Shown here: piece by piece, positions 17,664 to 27,009 of the stretch | Layout: each line of letters begins with the position of its first letter | Numbering within the stretch: the first letter of the stretch is position 1 | Origin: Lactobacillus sp. | GTDB lineage: Bacteria > Bacillota > Bacilli > Lactobacillales > Lactobacillaceae | NCBI GenBank assembly: GCA_022484695.1 | Contig: JAKVKU010000012.1 | Span: 1 to 64,000 of the forward strand | DNA: 64,000 nt | Direction: 5' to 3' | Program-made: the position numbers and the translations under genes | The notes under the pieces: generated by a model | What the model saw: the letters and a program-made list of their open reading frames with translations, nothing else | Databases searched by the model: none | What the model was told of the DNA's origin: nothing

Positions 17664-18686
17664 ATGAGTCAAATTGAAATTAAAAATGTATCGGTCACTT
17701 TTAAAGCGAAACAAAAAGATATTCATGCGGTCAGTGGCGTTTCCTTAAGCATTCAAAAAGGTGAGGTTTTTGGAATTGTCGGGTTATCCGGCGCCGGGAA
17801 GTCAACCTTGGTGCGCACCATCAATGGGTTACAACAACCGACTACCGGTGAGGTGAACGTGGATGGGGTGAATATTACCAAAGCCTCAAAGCCACAACTG
17901 GCAGCAGCCCGCCAGAAGATGGGTTTTATTTTTCAAAACTTTAATTTAGTCAACAATCGAACGATTGCCCAAAATATTGGCTTTGCCTTGACGGCAGCTA
18001 ATTACCAAAAGGACCAGCAGGCACAACGCATTGAGGAACTATTGAGTATGGTGGGTCTGGCAGATCGTAAAGATAATTATCCTGAGCAGCTATCTGGGGG
18101 GCAAAAACAACGGGTGGGGATTGCCCGGGCCTTGGCCAACAATCCGGATATTCTATTGTGTGATGAAGCCACCAGTGCGTTGGATACAGAAACGGCTGAA
18201 GAAATCGTGACAATTTTAAAGGATATCAACACCCGGCTACACATCACCATTGTGTTCATCACCCATCAATTGGAAGTAGCCAAAAGCCTATTTAATCGCG
18301 TGGCCGTCATGGAGGATGGCCGCATCGTGGAACAGACCACCGTTTATGATTTGTTTGCCGATCCCAAGTCACAAATGGGCCAACGGCTGGTGGGAACTTT
18401 CTTAGATACTAAATTGCCAGATGAAGTCCTGTTTAAACTCAAGCAATTATCCGGTCAACTCTTATCCTTGCGGTACCAAGGCGAGGATTCATTAGATCCA
18501 CTGATCACAAAAATCGCCAAGGCAACCGGCGTAGAGGTCAATATTCTCCAAGGCCGTATTGAATATATTCAAAACAAAGCCATTGGCATCTTAGCCGTGT
18601 TTTTAACTGGGGATGCCCCTAACATTGCCCAAGCTATCACGGCCTTTAAGCAGTCGGTTGACCAAGTTTCGGAGGTGGCTTTATGA
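17664..18686 (+). CDS. metN: Methionine ABC transporter ATP-binding protein
   Basis: A 340-residue ATPase of the MetN type: Walker A GLSGAGKST (40-48), signature LSGGQ (143-147), Walker B ILLCDE (163-168), and an H-loop in FITHQLE. The C-terminal 90 residues form the NIL (ACT-like) domain that lets cytoplasmic methionine trans-inhibit the transporter. It overlaps metI by 4 nt (ATGA) and begins 12 nt after metQ, so the three are one operon under the Met T-box. Confidence 0.95.
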   Translation: MSQIEIKNVSVTFKAKQKDIHAVSGVSLSIQKGEVFGIVGLSGAGKSTLVRTINGLQQPTTGEVNVDGVNITKASKPQLAAARQKMGFIFQNFNLVNNRTIAQNIGFALTAANYQKDQQAQRIEELLSMVGLADRKDNYPEQLSGGQKQRVGIARALANNPDILLCDEATSALDTETAEEIVTILKDINTRLHITIVFITHQLEVAKSLFNRVAVMEDGRIVEQTTVYDLFADPKSQMGQRLVGTFLDTKLPDEVLFKLKQLSGQLLSLRYQGEDSLDPLITKIAKATGVEVNILQGRIEYIQNKAIGILAVFLTGDAPNIAQAITAFKQSVDQVSEVAL

Positions 18687-19345
18687 GTGAGACCATCCAA
18701 ATTTTACAACAGAATTTAGGGCAAGCCCTGTGGGAAACCACTGAAATGGTGGTTATCTCTGGTGTCATCGGGGTGGTATTTGGCACCTTATTGGGGATTA
18801 TTTTGTATTATTTCTCCAATCCGCTATTTTCATTAAAGCCCTGGGTCAATAATACGTTTGGGTTTGTTATTAACGCCATCCGTTCATTCCCATTCTTGAT
18901 TTTAATGGTTGTCTTGATCCCACTGGCTAAAATTTTGACCGGGGATCCTTATACCCCCATGGGTGGGACGGTATCCTTGGCTATTGCAGCCATTCCTTTT
19001 TATGCCCGTTTGGCTGAAGGCGCCTTTACCGATGTGGATGCGGGTATTGTGGAGGCCGCCTGTTCCACGGGCGCCAAGTTTGGTTTGATTTTTAGACAAG
19101 TTTTATTCCCAGAAGCATTACCTGCCCTTATTCGGGGGTTTGTCTTGACCTTGATCAGTTTATTGGGTTATTCGGCCATGGTGGGGACCATTGGCGCTGG
19201 TGGCATTGGGAATTTAGCTATTCAGTATGGTTATAACCGTTATGAAACCGGCGTGTTAATTGCGGTGATCATTATTTTGGTCGTTATTGTGCAATTGATC
19301 CAATGGATTGGGGATAAATTTGCCAGCCATTTTACCCACGCCTGA
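18683..19345 (+). CDS. metI: Methionine ABC transporter permease
   Basis: A 220-residue membrane permease with five predicted helices. The EAA coupling motif EAACSTGAKFGLIFRQVLFP contacts the MetN ATPase. The length is normal for MetI. The start overlaps the metN stop by 4 nt. Confidence 0.94.
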   Translation: MSETIQILQQNLGQALWETTEMVVISGVIGVVFGTLLGIILYYFSNPLFSLKPWVNNTFGFVINAIRSFPFLILMVVLIPLAKILTGDPYTPMGGTVSLAIAAIPFYARLAEGAFTDVDAGIVEAACSTGAKFGLIFRQVLFPEALPALIRGFVLTLISLLGYSAMVGTIGAGGIGNLAIQYGYNRYETGVLIAVIIILVVIVQLIQWIGDKFASHFTHA

Positions 19346-19377
19346 TGATTGAATAATGAATTATAGGAGGCAATATT

Positions 19378-20562
19378 TTGAATTTTCCAGAATCAAATAT
19401 TTTACAGCAGCTACCCAAACAGTTTTTTGCTAATTTAGTGCAAAAAGTCAACGCCAAAATTGCTGAAGGCGTCGATGTGATTAATTTAGGGCAGGGGAAT
19501 CCCGATCAACCCACCCCAGAATTTGTGGTCCAAAGCCTGCAACAGGCTGCCGCCAATCCAATGAATCATAAGTACTCCTTGTTCCGGGGCATGCCTGATT
19601 TTAAGCAGGCTGCAGCGGACTTTTACAAACGGGAATATAACGTTGATTTAGACCCTGAAAAAGAAATTGCCGTATTGGGTGGTTCTAAAACGGGTTTGGT
19701 GGAATTGCCATTGGCTTTAATGAACCCCGGGGATACATTACTATTGCCTGATCCTGGCTATCCGGATTATTTATCGGGGGTAACTTTAGCTCAAGTCAAG
19801 TTGGCATTATTCCGGCTGAAGGCAGCTAATAACTTTTTACCAGACTATAGCGAGATTGACCCCGAAGTAGCAGCCGCTGCCAAGTTCTTATACTTAAATT
19901 ATCCCAATAATCCCACCGGAGCTGTGGCTACTTCGCAATTCTTTGAGGATACCGTAGCCTTTGCCAAAGCCCAGGATATTGGCATCGTCCATGATTTTGC
20001 CTATGGGGCCATCGGCTTTGATGGCCAAAAACCTGTCAGCTTCTTACAAACGCCAGGGGCTAAGGAAGTGGGTATTGAAATGTATACCCTGTCTAAGTCC
20101 TTTAACATGGCTGGGTGGCGTATTGCCTTTGCAGCCGGTAATGCCGAGATCATTGAAGCCATTAATTTGATCCAGGATCATTTATTTGTCAGCGTCTTTC
20201 CAGCGATTCAAGATGCTGGGGTCACAGCTCTCAATAGTGATCAAAGCTCGGTGAAGGCACTGGTGGCGTTATATGAAAAACGCCGTAATGAATTTTGGAC
20301 AGCAGCTAAGGCCATTGGCTGGCAACCCTATCCGTCAGGCGGTTCCTTTTACGCTTGGATGCCAGTCCCTGAGGGGTACACCAGTGAGACCTTTGCGGAC
20401 TTGCTTTTAAATGAAGCCGGTGTCGCCGTGGCACCGGGGACTGGTTTTGGTGCCGGGGGTGAAGGATACGTTCGGGTGGGTTTATTAATTGATGAGCCAA
20501 GATTTACTGAAGCTTGCCAACGGATCGATAAATTACATCTATTTGCCAAACAACATAATTAA
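19378..20562 (+). CDS. PLP-dependent aminotransferase, MtnE-like
   Basis: A 394-residue fold-type I aminotransferase. The cofactor Lys is in TLSKSFNMAGWR and NYPNNPTGA is the substrate/PLP loop. The N-terminus (LPKQFFANLVQKVNAKIAEG, VINLGQGNPDQPTPEFV) closely resembles Bacillus MtnE (YkrV), which converts 4-methylthio-2-oxobutyrate and methionine in salvage. The start is TTG 19378 after GGAGG. It lies 32 nt behind metI in the Met T-box operon, supporting methionine transamination. The other methionine-salvage genes are not in the window, so catabolism to flavour thiols is equally possible. Confidence 0.82.
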   Translation: MNFPESNILQQLPKQFFANLVQKVNAKIAEGVDVINLGQGNPDQPTPEFVVQSLQQAAANPMNHKYSLFRGMPDFKQAAADFYKREYNVDLDPEKEIAVLGGSKTGLVELPLALMNPGDTLLLPDPGYPDYLSGVTLAQVKLALFRLKAANNFLPDYSEIDPEVAAAAKFLYLNYPNNPTGAVATSQFFEDTVAFAKAQDIGIVHDFAYGAIGFDGQKPVSFLQTPGAKEVGIEMYTLSKSFNMAGWRIAFAAGNAEIIEAINLIQDHLFVSVFPAIQDAGVTALNSDQSSVKALVALYEKRRNEFWTAAKAIGWQPYPSGGSFYAWMPVPEGYTSETFADLLLNEAGVAVAPGTGFGAGGEGYVRVGLLIDEPRFTEACQRIDKLHLFAKQHN

Positions 20563-20578
20563 CACACATATCATCAGA

Positions 20579-20642
20579 CTGATGACTGAGAATTTCAGCG
20601 CGCGTAATGGCTGTTAAATTTTTCAGTTGTCAGTTTTTTTTA
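20579..20642 (+). terminator. Terminator of the met operon
   Basis: CTGATGACTGAGAA pairs with TTTTTCAGTTGTCAG (with G-U pairs) and a T run follows. The loop is long, about 30 nt. Confidence 0.65.
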
Positions 20643-20698
20643 TATGAAGTTTTGCATGGGGAAACGCCTAAAATTAGTGAATTCATGGGACTTTTTTA

Positions 20699-20727
20699 TT
20701 GAATTGTTTTATTAGAAAGTCTAGAAT
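20699..20727 (+). promoter_or_regulatory. Promoter of the heme unit with small internal dyad
   Basis: TTGAAT (20699-20704), a 17-nt spacer and TAGAAT (20722-20727). The dyad TAGA-AAG-TCTA (20713-20723) overlaps the spacer and -10 and could be an operator, but it is only 4+4 bp. The transcript would have a leader of about 110 nt. Confidence 0.55.
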
Positions 20728-20842
20728 TTAAGCATGAGTTTAATATACAGTCGCTAAGTATAGGCTCATAAAAATTACTCTAATTTAAATGTATTGGTCT
20801 ACACCGGCTAAACTTAAAATTAGGGTATAAGGGGGAAGCAAT

Positions 20843-21607
20843 ATGCCAGAAAAACCGGTAGATACATTAGAAGGTTGGTATTGTTTGCATTTATTTTGGG
20901 ATCTGGACTGGGCTGCATGGCAAACCTGTCCAGAATCAGATCGGCTCAAGTTAGTCAAAGGGTTTAAAGCCTATTTGGCGGCTGAAACAAGTGCCGAAAA
21001 TCAAGGGGAAGGGAGTCATTATTTATTTAATGTATCCGGGCATAAGGCTGATCTAGGGTTAATGATTTTACGACCAACTTTAGATGAACTCAATGAAGTT
21101 GAAACGAAAATCGCTAAATTACCCTTCAATCAGTATTTGACCAAAACGCATTCCTTTGTGTCGATCACTGAAGTTGGTACATATACTGGCAAACCTAAGA
21201 CCGACCGGGGTTGGGCTTATGTAGATGCCCATTTAAAGCCACAGTTGCCGGAAAAGCCTTATATTTGTTTTTACCCCATGTCTAAATTACGTATTCCTGG
21301 GGCCAATTGGTATACTTTGACCTACGAACAACGGCAGCAATTTATGCATGATCATGGGGCTGTAGGCCGGAAATATGCCGGCAAGATTTGGCAGTTCATC
21401 ACTGGGGCCATCGGTCTAGACGATGACGAATGGGGTGTGACTTTATTTGCGGATACGCCATTGATGTTTAAAAAAATTATTACAGAGATGCGCTATTATG
21501 AAGCCAGTTCAGTCTATGGCGAATTTCCTTATTTCATTATTGGAACTTATTTGAATGCGGCTAAATTAGACCATTTACTCTTAGATGAAATGGCAGGCGA
21601 TGATTAA
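20843..21607 (+). CDS. hemQ: Coproheme decarboxylase (HemQ/ChdC)
   Basis: A 254-residue member of the chlorite dismutase-like family, matching HemQ of Firmicutes: LEGWYCLHLFWDLDW at the N-terminus, CFYPMSKLR with the expected Tyr, RKYAGKIWQFITGAIG, LDDDEWGVTLFADTP and YGEFPYFIIGTYL. HemQ removes two carboxyl groups of coproheme III, using peroxide, to give heme b, the last step of the coproporphyrin-dependent route. GGGGGAAG precedes the ATG. The stop shares one base with the following MFS gene (TAATG), and ferrochelatase follows, so the three are translationally coupled. Confidence 0.9.
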   Translation: MPEKPVDTLEGWYCLHLFWDLDWAAWQTCPESDRLKLVKGFKAYLAAETSAENQGEGSHYLFNVSGHKADLGLMILRPTLDELNEVETKIAKLPFNQYLTKTHSFVSITEVGTYTGKPKTDRGWAYVDAHLKPQLPEKPYICFYPMSKLRIPGANWYTLTYEQRQQFMHDHGAVGRKYAGKIWQFITGAIGLDDDEWGVTLFADTPLMFKKIITEMRYYEASSVYGEFPYFIIGTYLNAAKLDHLLLDEMAGDD

Positions 21608-22995
21608 TGGCTAAAGCCGTTGCAAAACGCCGCCCACCAATTTGGCTGTATGGCATTGCTGTATTTATCACCCAGCTAGATGGTGGGGCGATTTCCACGA
21701 TGCTGCATTCCATCAGTCAAACTTATAATATCAGCTCCATGAGTGCTTCTTGGGTAGCTGGCTTATATACGTTAGGGTTAGTTATTGGCACACCAATTGC
21801 CGCTAATTTTGCGGATTTATATGGCACCAAAAAAGTATTTTTAGCTGAACTTATTTTATGGTTTTTCGGGAGCTTGATAACCTTTATATCTCCCAATTAT
21901 GTTGTCATGTTATTAGGCCGACTGGTCCAGGCCCTGGGAGATGGCGGCATCATCGTGTTGTCCATCAATGCCATTTTACAAGTGGCTCAGCAAAATAAAC
22001 AGGGCCGCAAAGTATCGACGATTGGCGTTATTTCGGGGATGTCTGCTATTTTTGGTCCCATTATCGCTGGGATCATTTTAGGCGTCACCAGAGATTGGCG
22101 TAATTTTTATGGTTTCATGTTGCCCTTATTATTTATTTTATTCTTATTGTCTTGGCGTTTCTTGGATAATAGTACCCAAGATCGCCGCCAGAAAACAGAT
22201 TATCTGGGCATCATCACCTTCACCATTGCTTTGTCTAGCTTGATGTTAGCCATTACTCTAGCTCAACATTTTAATCAATATTTGTTGATGATTATCCCAT
22301 TATTAGTACTGGGCATCATCTGCGGTGAATTATTTATGCGTACGGAAAAGAAATTGGCCGCGCAAAAAATGCCATTCTTACCATTACATCTCTTAAAACA
22401 GCCTGCCTATCGCTTAACGATTTTACTGGGGGCTTTAGGTGGCAGTCTCTTTTCACTGTTTGTTTATATCCCAACTTATGTCCATACAACCTTTGGCTTA
22501 CCGGTCCGGTTAGCCGGCATGGTCTTAGTCAGCACTGGCTTAGGAAGTGTCATTGGCTCTTATGTCGGGGGCTTGTTGGTAGATAAGCGGGGGATGCGGT
22601 TTGCCTTGTCCGCGTCTAGTGCTGTGATTGGGGTAATGAGTTTGGCCATTGCCTTTACATTGGCGAGCCTACAGTTGTTTTTGATTTTATCATTTGTGTT
22701 GGGGATTGGTTTAGGTGGTCTAATGTCTGCCCCACTGCAAGTCATTGCCGGCCGGCTAGCAGATCCAAATGATCAGGCCCAAGCGATTGGCGGGCTATCC
22801 ACCATGAAAAAAATTGGCATTACCATTGCACCATTGGTTTTCGCCACAGCCATGCAGTTTAGCGCTGAAAACGATGTACTGGGTCTGGCGTCTTATCGAA
22901 ACATGTTTATTGTGGTTGTATTCATTGCCCTAGGTTGTATCTGGGCTACTATGAAGATTCCTTTTGAGGGGAGAATTCAAGATCGTGTCTACTAA
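21607..22995 (+). CDS. MFS transporter (DHA2-like) between hemQ and hemH
   Basis: A 462-residue MFS carrier with about 12-14 helices: QLDGGAISTMLHSIS in helix 1 (motif D1-like), RLVQALGDGGIIVLS in helix 4, and GIISGMSAIFGPIIAG-type motif C in helix 5. It resembles EmrB-type drug:H+ antiporters, which usually export. It is coupled to hemQ (1-nt overlap) and overlaps hemH by 11 nt. The context suggests movement of a porphyrin, heme or heme precursor; direction is inferred and unproven. Confidence 0.82.
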   Translation: MAKAVAKRRPPIWLYGIAVFITQLDGGAISTMLHSISQTYNISSMSASWVAGLYTLGLVIGTPIAANFADLYGTKKVFLAELILWFFGSLITFISPNYVVMLLGRLVQALGDGGIIVLSINAILQVAQQNKQGRKVSTIGVISGMSAIFGPIIAGIILGVTRDWRNFYGFMLPLLFILFLLSWRFLDNSTQDRRQKTDYLGIITFTIALSSLMLAITLAQHFNQYLLMIIPLLVLGIICGELFMRTEKKLAAQKMPFLPLHLLKQPAYRLTILLGALGGSLFSLFVYIPTYVHTTFGLPVRLAGMVLVSTGLGSVIGSYVGGLLVDKRGMRFALSASSAVIGVMSLAIAFTLASLQLFLILSFVLGIGLGGLMSAPLQVIAGRLADPNDQAQAIGGLSTMKKIGITIAPLVFATAMQFSAENDVLGLASYRNMFIVVVFIALGCIWATMKIPFEGRIQDRVY

Positions 22996-23905
22996 AAAAG
23001 CAGTATTATTGATGGCCTTTGGGACACCATATCAAGCCGAAGATATTTTGCCTTATTACACCCATATTCGGCGGGGGCACGCACCAAGTCCGGCCTTGGT
23101 GGCGGATTTAACCAAACGTTACCAAGCCATTGGTGGCTTGTCGCCACTGCGACAGATCACTTTAGACCAAGTCCAAAGTGTGGCCGACATCCTAACGGAT
23201 GATTACAACGGCCAGGTACCGGTATTTTTAGGCTTACGCCATACCGAACCCTTTATTGAAGACGTTATTGAAGCAATTCAGGAACAAGGCTTTGATGAGA
23301 TTTACGGCCTGCCTTTAGCCGCACAATTCTCAACCTTTTCATCTAATGATTATCATCATGCTGCTGAAGTGGCACTAGAAGCCTATCCCCAGATAATTTA
23401 TCATGCCATTAATGGATTCTGGGATGAAACAGATTTGTTGGATTTTTGGGCCAGTCAGATCCGGGATTTAAAGGCGCTGACCGATCTATCGACCACCAAA
23501 GTTATCTTTTCTGCCCACTCACTGCCAATGCAAACAATCACTGCCGGGGATCCCTATTTGGCTGAAGTCAAAGCCAATGCCCAGCAGATCGCCAAGATGG
23601 CTGAGTTGCAGGCCACGCAATTTACCTTAGGTTGGCAGTCCGCTGGCCGGACCAAGGATCCTTGGATTGGGCCTAGTTTTATAGATGTGGCTGAAGATTT
23701 AATCCAGCACCAAAATATTACAACGATTATTTCGGCACCCATTGGCTTCATCAACAATAATTTAGAGATAAATTATGACGTGGATATCCAATTGCGCCAA
23801 GTGATTGAAAAACTAGGTGGGACGTTACAACGTTTGGAGATGCCAAATAATAGCGAAGCTTTAACGAATGCCATTGTTAGCAAACTTGAAGCGGCTATGG
23901 CTTAG
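22985..23905 (+). CDS. hemH: Ferrochelatase (coproporphyrin ferrochelatase type)
   Basis: A 306-residue ferrochelatase inserting ferrous iron into porphyrin. The catalytic His is in FSAHSLP, the family motif in LGWQSAGRTKDPWIGPSF, and a C-terminal iron-site Glu region in NNLEINYDVD. In Firmicutes with HemQ this enzyme (CpfC) works on coproporphyrin III. The GTG at 22985 follows GAGGGGAG by about 12 nt and gives MSTKKAVLLMAFGTP; the earlier TTG at 22964 is unlikely. It overlaps the MFS gene end. No other heme biosynthesis gene is in the window. Confidence 0.92.
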   Translation: MSTKKAVLLMAFGTPYQAEDILPYYTHIRRGHAPSPALVADLTKRYQAIGGLSPLRQITLDQVQSVADILTDDYNGQVPVFLGLRHTEPFIEDVIEAIQEQGFDEIYGLPLAAQFSTFSSNDYHHAAEVALEAYPQIIYHAINGFWDETDLLDFWASQIRDLKALTDLSTTKVIFSAHSLPMQTITAGDPYLAEVKANAQQIAKMAELQATQFTLGWQSAGRTKDPWIGPSFIDVAEDLIQHQNITTIISAPIGFINNNLEINYDVDIQLRQVIEKLGGTLQRLEMPNNSEALTNAIVSKLEAAMA

Positions 23906-23974
23906 TTCAAGTAAGTTCAAATATTGGTCCTTTGTGGTAATAGTCCAGGGGGCCAATATTTTTTTAAAAAAGTT

Positions 23975-24015
23975 TTAGCACTCGTATTGACCGAGTGCTA
24001 AAATGGTGTTATAGT
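23975..24015 (+). promoter_or_regulatory. CIRCE operator overlapping the clpL promoter
   Basis: TTAGCACTC (23975-23983), nine nt, GAGTGCTAA (23993-24001) is a perfect CIRCE, the HrcA repressor site. The 9-nt loop contains TTGACC (23987-23992) as the -35, and TATAGT (24010-24015) lies 17 bp further as the -10. HrcA binding would cover the -35 box directly. No CtsR box was found next to it. Confidence 0.95.
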
Positions 24016-24079
24016 ATATTACGTAATCAAGAGAAAGCAATTCACCGGTGTACCAACTAATTTGAATAATTTTTATATT

Positions 24080-24113
24080 GGAACACGGCGAATATGCTAG
24101 GTGTTCCTTTTTT
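24080..24113 (+). terminator. Terminator-like hairpin inside the clpL leader
   Basis: GGAACAC and GTGTTCC pair around a 14-nt loop and are followed by six T, about 50 nt before the clpL ATG and after its CIRCE promoter. No stop codon or gene end lies before it, so it may attenuate clpL transcription. Confidence 0.6.
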
Positions 24114-24161
24114 ATTACGGTTTTGACCGTATTTATATTGTCAATCAGGGAGGTTATTGGT

Positions 24162-26288
24162 ATGGCAAATTTTAATGATTCTTTTTTCGATAATAATATG
24201 GATGATATGTTTAATCAAATGATAAGACGACTGGGTGAAGGTCAAACGGCCCAGTATGTTGTGAACGGACATAAAATGACCCCGGATGAATTCGCACAGT
24301 ACCGGGCTACCGGTAAGTTTCCAGAAGGTAATGGGAACGAAATCCCTGTTGAAACCACTGGCGAACAAGCCGTTAAAAAGGGTGGTATTCTTGAGAAGTT
24401 AGGGCGTAATTTAACCCAAGAAGCTAAAGATGGCTTGCTGGATCCGGTCATTGGTCGGGATCATGAAATTCAAGAGACAGCAGAAATCCTTAGTCGGCGG
24501 ACCAAGAATAATCCTATCTTAGTTGGGGATGCCGGTGTTGGGAAGACTGCCATCGTGGAGGGCTTGGCCCAAGCGATTGTGTCAGGAAATGTACCAGAAG
24601 CTATCAAAGATAAACAGATTTATTCCATTGATCTTTCTGCTTTGGAAGCTGGCACCCAATATCGGGGCTCCTTTGAAGAGAATATTCAAAACTTAATCAA
24701 AGAAGTAAAAGCTGCCGGCAACGTGATCTTATTCTTTGATGAAATTCAACAAATCTTAGGCACTGGTAGCACTGGTGGCGAAGATGGTGGCAAAGGTTTA
24801 GCTGATATCATCAAACCGGCTTTATCCCGGGGCGATTTAACCGTTATTGGTGCAACGACCCAAGATGAATATCGCAACACCATCATGAAAGATGCGGCTT
24901 TGGCTCGGCGTTTTAACGACGTTACAGTCAACGAACCAAGCCCAGCCACAACGGTTGCCATCTTAAAAGGTGTTAAGAGTTTGTATGAAAAGCATCATCA
25001 TGTTGAATTGCCTGATGATGTTTTACAAGCTGCCGTTGATTATTCGGTACAATATATTCCCCAAAGATCTTTACCAGATAAAGCCATCGATTTAATCGAT
25101 ATGACGGCTGCCCATTTGGCCGCTAAACACCCAGTTGTGGATAAAGTAGATTTGGAGAAGCAAATTAAGTCATTGAACAGCCAAAAAGCTGACGCGGCTA
25201 AGCAAGAAGATTTTGAAAAAGCCGCTGATCTCAAAGGCCAAATCGAAAAGTTGCAACAACAGTTGGACAATGTCCATGAAACCAAGGCTGTTGTAGCAAA
25301 ACCAAACGATGTGGCCCAAGCCGTTGAACGTTTGACGGGGATTCCAGTTAGTCAAATGGGTACCTCTGATATTCAACGGTTGCAAGGGATGGCTGGTCGC
25401 CTAAAGGGTAAAGTCATTGGCCAAGATGAAGCCGTCAATATGGTAGTTCGGGCCATTCGGCGGAACCGGGCTGGTTTTGATGAAGGCAATCGGCCAATTG
25501 GCAGCTTCTTATTCGTGGGCCCAACTGGTGTTGGGAAGACAGAATTGGCTAAGCAATTAGCTTTAGATTTATTTGGCAGCAAGGATTCAATTATTCGCTT
25601 GGATATGTCTGAGTACTCTGATAAAACTGCCGTTTCTAAGTTGATTGGGACGACTGCTGGCTACGTTGGTTACAACGATAACGGCAATACGTTGACCGAA
25701 CAAGTTCGGCGTAACCCTTATGCCATTGTTTTGTTAGATGAAATTGAAAAGGCTGATCCAGAAGTCATTACTCTGTTGTTGCAAGTCTTAGATGATGGCC
25801 GTTTGACCGATGGCCAAGGTAATGTGGTAGACTTCAAGAATACAGTGATCATTGCCACTTCTAATGCTGGCTTTGGGAATGAAGCGCTAACTGGCAAAGC
25901 CGACCAAGATACTGATTTAATGACGAAATTAGCCCCATACTTCCGGCCAGAATTTTTGAACCGGTTTAACGGCATCGTTGAATTCAGTCACTTAACTAAA
26001 AAGGATTTAGGTCAAATCGTTGATTTGATGTTAACGGATGTGCAAAAGACCTTGGATAAAAAAGATATTCACTTAACGGTCACAGCTGCTGCTAAGGACT
26101 GGTTGATTGAACAAGGCTATGATGAAGCCATGGGTGCACGGCCATTACGGCGGGTCATTGAACAAAATATTCGTGATCAAATTACCGACTTCTACTTGGA
26201 TCATCTAGAAGTTAAGCAATTAAAGGCCGACTTAGTTGATGGAAAGATCGTCATCAGCGAAAACATCAAAGCTAAACAAAACGCTTAA
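24162..26288 (+). CDS. clpL: ATP-dependent chaperone ClpL
   Basis: A 708-residue Clp/Hsp100 ATPase. A short N-terminal region containing [14 protein letters not shown] is typical of ClpL; there is no ClpE zinc finger. NBD1 has Walker A GDAGVGKT (122-129) and the Walker B stretch [11 protein letters not shown] short middle coiled segment with UVR-like [20 protein letters not shown] is followed by NBD2 with Walker A GPTGVGKT (about 453-460). ClpL disaggregates proteins in heat and acid stress without ClpP. Start ATG 24162 follows GGGAGG; the upstream in-frame ATG at 24078 lies in the leader hairpin region. It is regulated by CIRCE/HrcA. Confidence 0.94.
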   Translation: MANFNDSFFDNNMDDMFNQMIRRLGEGQTAQYVVNGHKMTPDEFAQYRATGKFPEGNGNEIPVETTGEQAVKKGGILEKLGRNLTQEAKDGLLDPVIGRDHEIQETAEILSRRTKNNPILVGDAGVGKTAIVEGLAQAIVSGNVPEAIKDKQIYSIDLSALEAGTQYRGSFEENIQNLIKEVKAAGNVILFFDEIQQILGTGSTGGEDGGKGLADIIKPALSRGDLTVIGATTQDEYRNTIMKDAALARRFNDVTVNEPSPATTVAILKGVKSLYEKHHHVELPDDVLQAAVDYSVQYIPQRSLPDKAIDLIDMTAAHLAAKHPVVDKVDLEKQIKSLNSQKADAAKQEDFEKAADLKGQIEKLQQQLDNVHETKAVVAKPNDVAQAVERLTGIPVSQMGTSDIQRLQGMAGRLKGKVIGQDEAVNMVVRAIRRNRAGFDEGNRPIGSFLFVGPTGVGKTELAKQLALDLFGSKDSIIRLDMSEYSDKTAVSKLIGTTAGYVGYNDNGNTLTEQVRRNPYAIVLLDEIEKADPEVITLLLQVLDDGRLTDGQGNVVDFKNTVIIATSNAGFGNEALTGKADQDTDLMTKLAPYFRPEFLNRFNGIVEFSHLTKKDLGQIVDLMLTDVQKTLDKKDIHLTVTAAAKDWLIEQGYDEAMGARPLRRVIEQNIRDQITDFYLDHLEVKQLKADLVDGKIVISENIKAKQNA

Positions 26289-26305
26289 AAATTATAAATA
26301 GCAAT

Positions 26306-26351
26306 AAAAAAACGTGTAATCACATCTCTAACTTGTGATTACACGTTTTTT
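26306..26351. terminator. Bidirectional terminator
   Basis: Perfect 18-bp arms AAAAAACGTGTAATCACA / TGTGATTACACGTTTTTT-like pairing, separating convergent clpL and the GntR regulator gene. Confidence 0.92.
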
Positions 26352-27009
26352 AGGCTGTAAAGTATTCTGGAAAAGCTTTTAACATCGAATCTTCCTCATC
26401 CAGCATCAAATTCATATGCAGGCCAGCTAATTGTTCCGCCTGGGAATGTCGTTTGCGGGAAATGGCATCCAAAATTTCCGTGTGTTGTTTGATCAACAGA
26501 TCCCAACGCAGGTCGCTGTTGTTTAAGCGCAACCAGCGGAAGCGATCCAATTGAATGGTGATGTTTTGCAACCAGCGCCAAACTTCAGATTTATCATCAT
26601 ATTTGTAAAAGTTCTGATGAAATTGATTATCTAAATAAAAGAAATCCTTGGGATTAGCGCCCTGAATCGCATCACTTTGGTCCGTTAAAATCCGGTGTTG
26701 TTCTTTGAGATTTTCGGCAGTGATGTTATTAACACTTTCCCGCACCACGATCTTTTCGATATTCTCCCGGACAAAGCGGCCATCTAAGGCCGCGTGTAAA
26801 TCTATTTTGGAAACATAGGTCCCACTTTGCGGCACAACAACTAAGAGACCATCCTTTTTTAAACGGACGATGGCTTCGCGGATCGGTGTCCGACTGACAT
26901 TTAATTCTTCGGTAAGCGCTTTATCATTGATTCGCTGTCCTGGAATATATTCTAATTCTAAGATGGCCCGGAACAAGCGATGATAAACTTGGTCTTGTAA
27001 ATTTTCCAT
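26350..27009 (-). CDS. GntR family (FadR subfamily) regulator of the hexuronate cluster
   Basis: A 219-residue regulator with an N-terminal winged HTH (INDKALTEELNVSRTPIREA, about 30-49) and a C-terminal FCD all-helical ligand domain. The His/Asp pattern NQFHQNFY, HTEILDAI and HMNLMLD is consistent with metal-dependent ligand binding. The ATG at 27009, after GGGGGA, is preferred to the ORF start at 27039. It is divergent from uxuB, so it probably controls uxuBA-kdgA in response to a hexuronate intermediate, as UxuR/ExuR-like GntR proteins do elsewhere (inference). Confidence 0.88.
   Translation of the reverse strand: MENLQDQVYHRLFRAILELEYIPGQRINDKALTEELNVSRTPIREAIVRLKKDGLLVVVPQSGTYVSKIDLHAALDGRFVRENIEKIVVRESVNNITAENLKEQHRILTDQSDAIQGANPKDFFYLDNQFHQNFYKYDDKSEVWRWLQNITIQLDRFRWLRLNNSDLRWDLLIKQHTEILDAISRKRHSQAEQLAGLHMNLMLDEEDSMLKAFPEYFTA

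Noticed and set aside
23906-24161. Start of clpL at the in-frame ATG 24078
   Set aside because: It would put coding sequence through the leader hairpin; ATG 24162 has GGGAGG and the family N-terminus.
24162-26288. ClpE or ClpC
   Set aside because: There is no N-terminal zinc finger (ClpE) and no ClpC N-domain repeats; the short NGxxxTPxEF N-terminus is ClpL-like.
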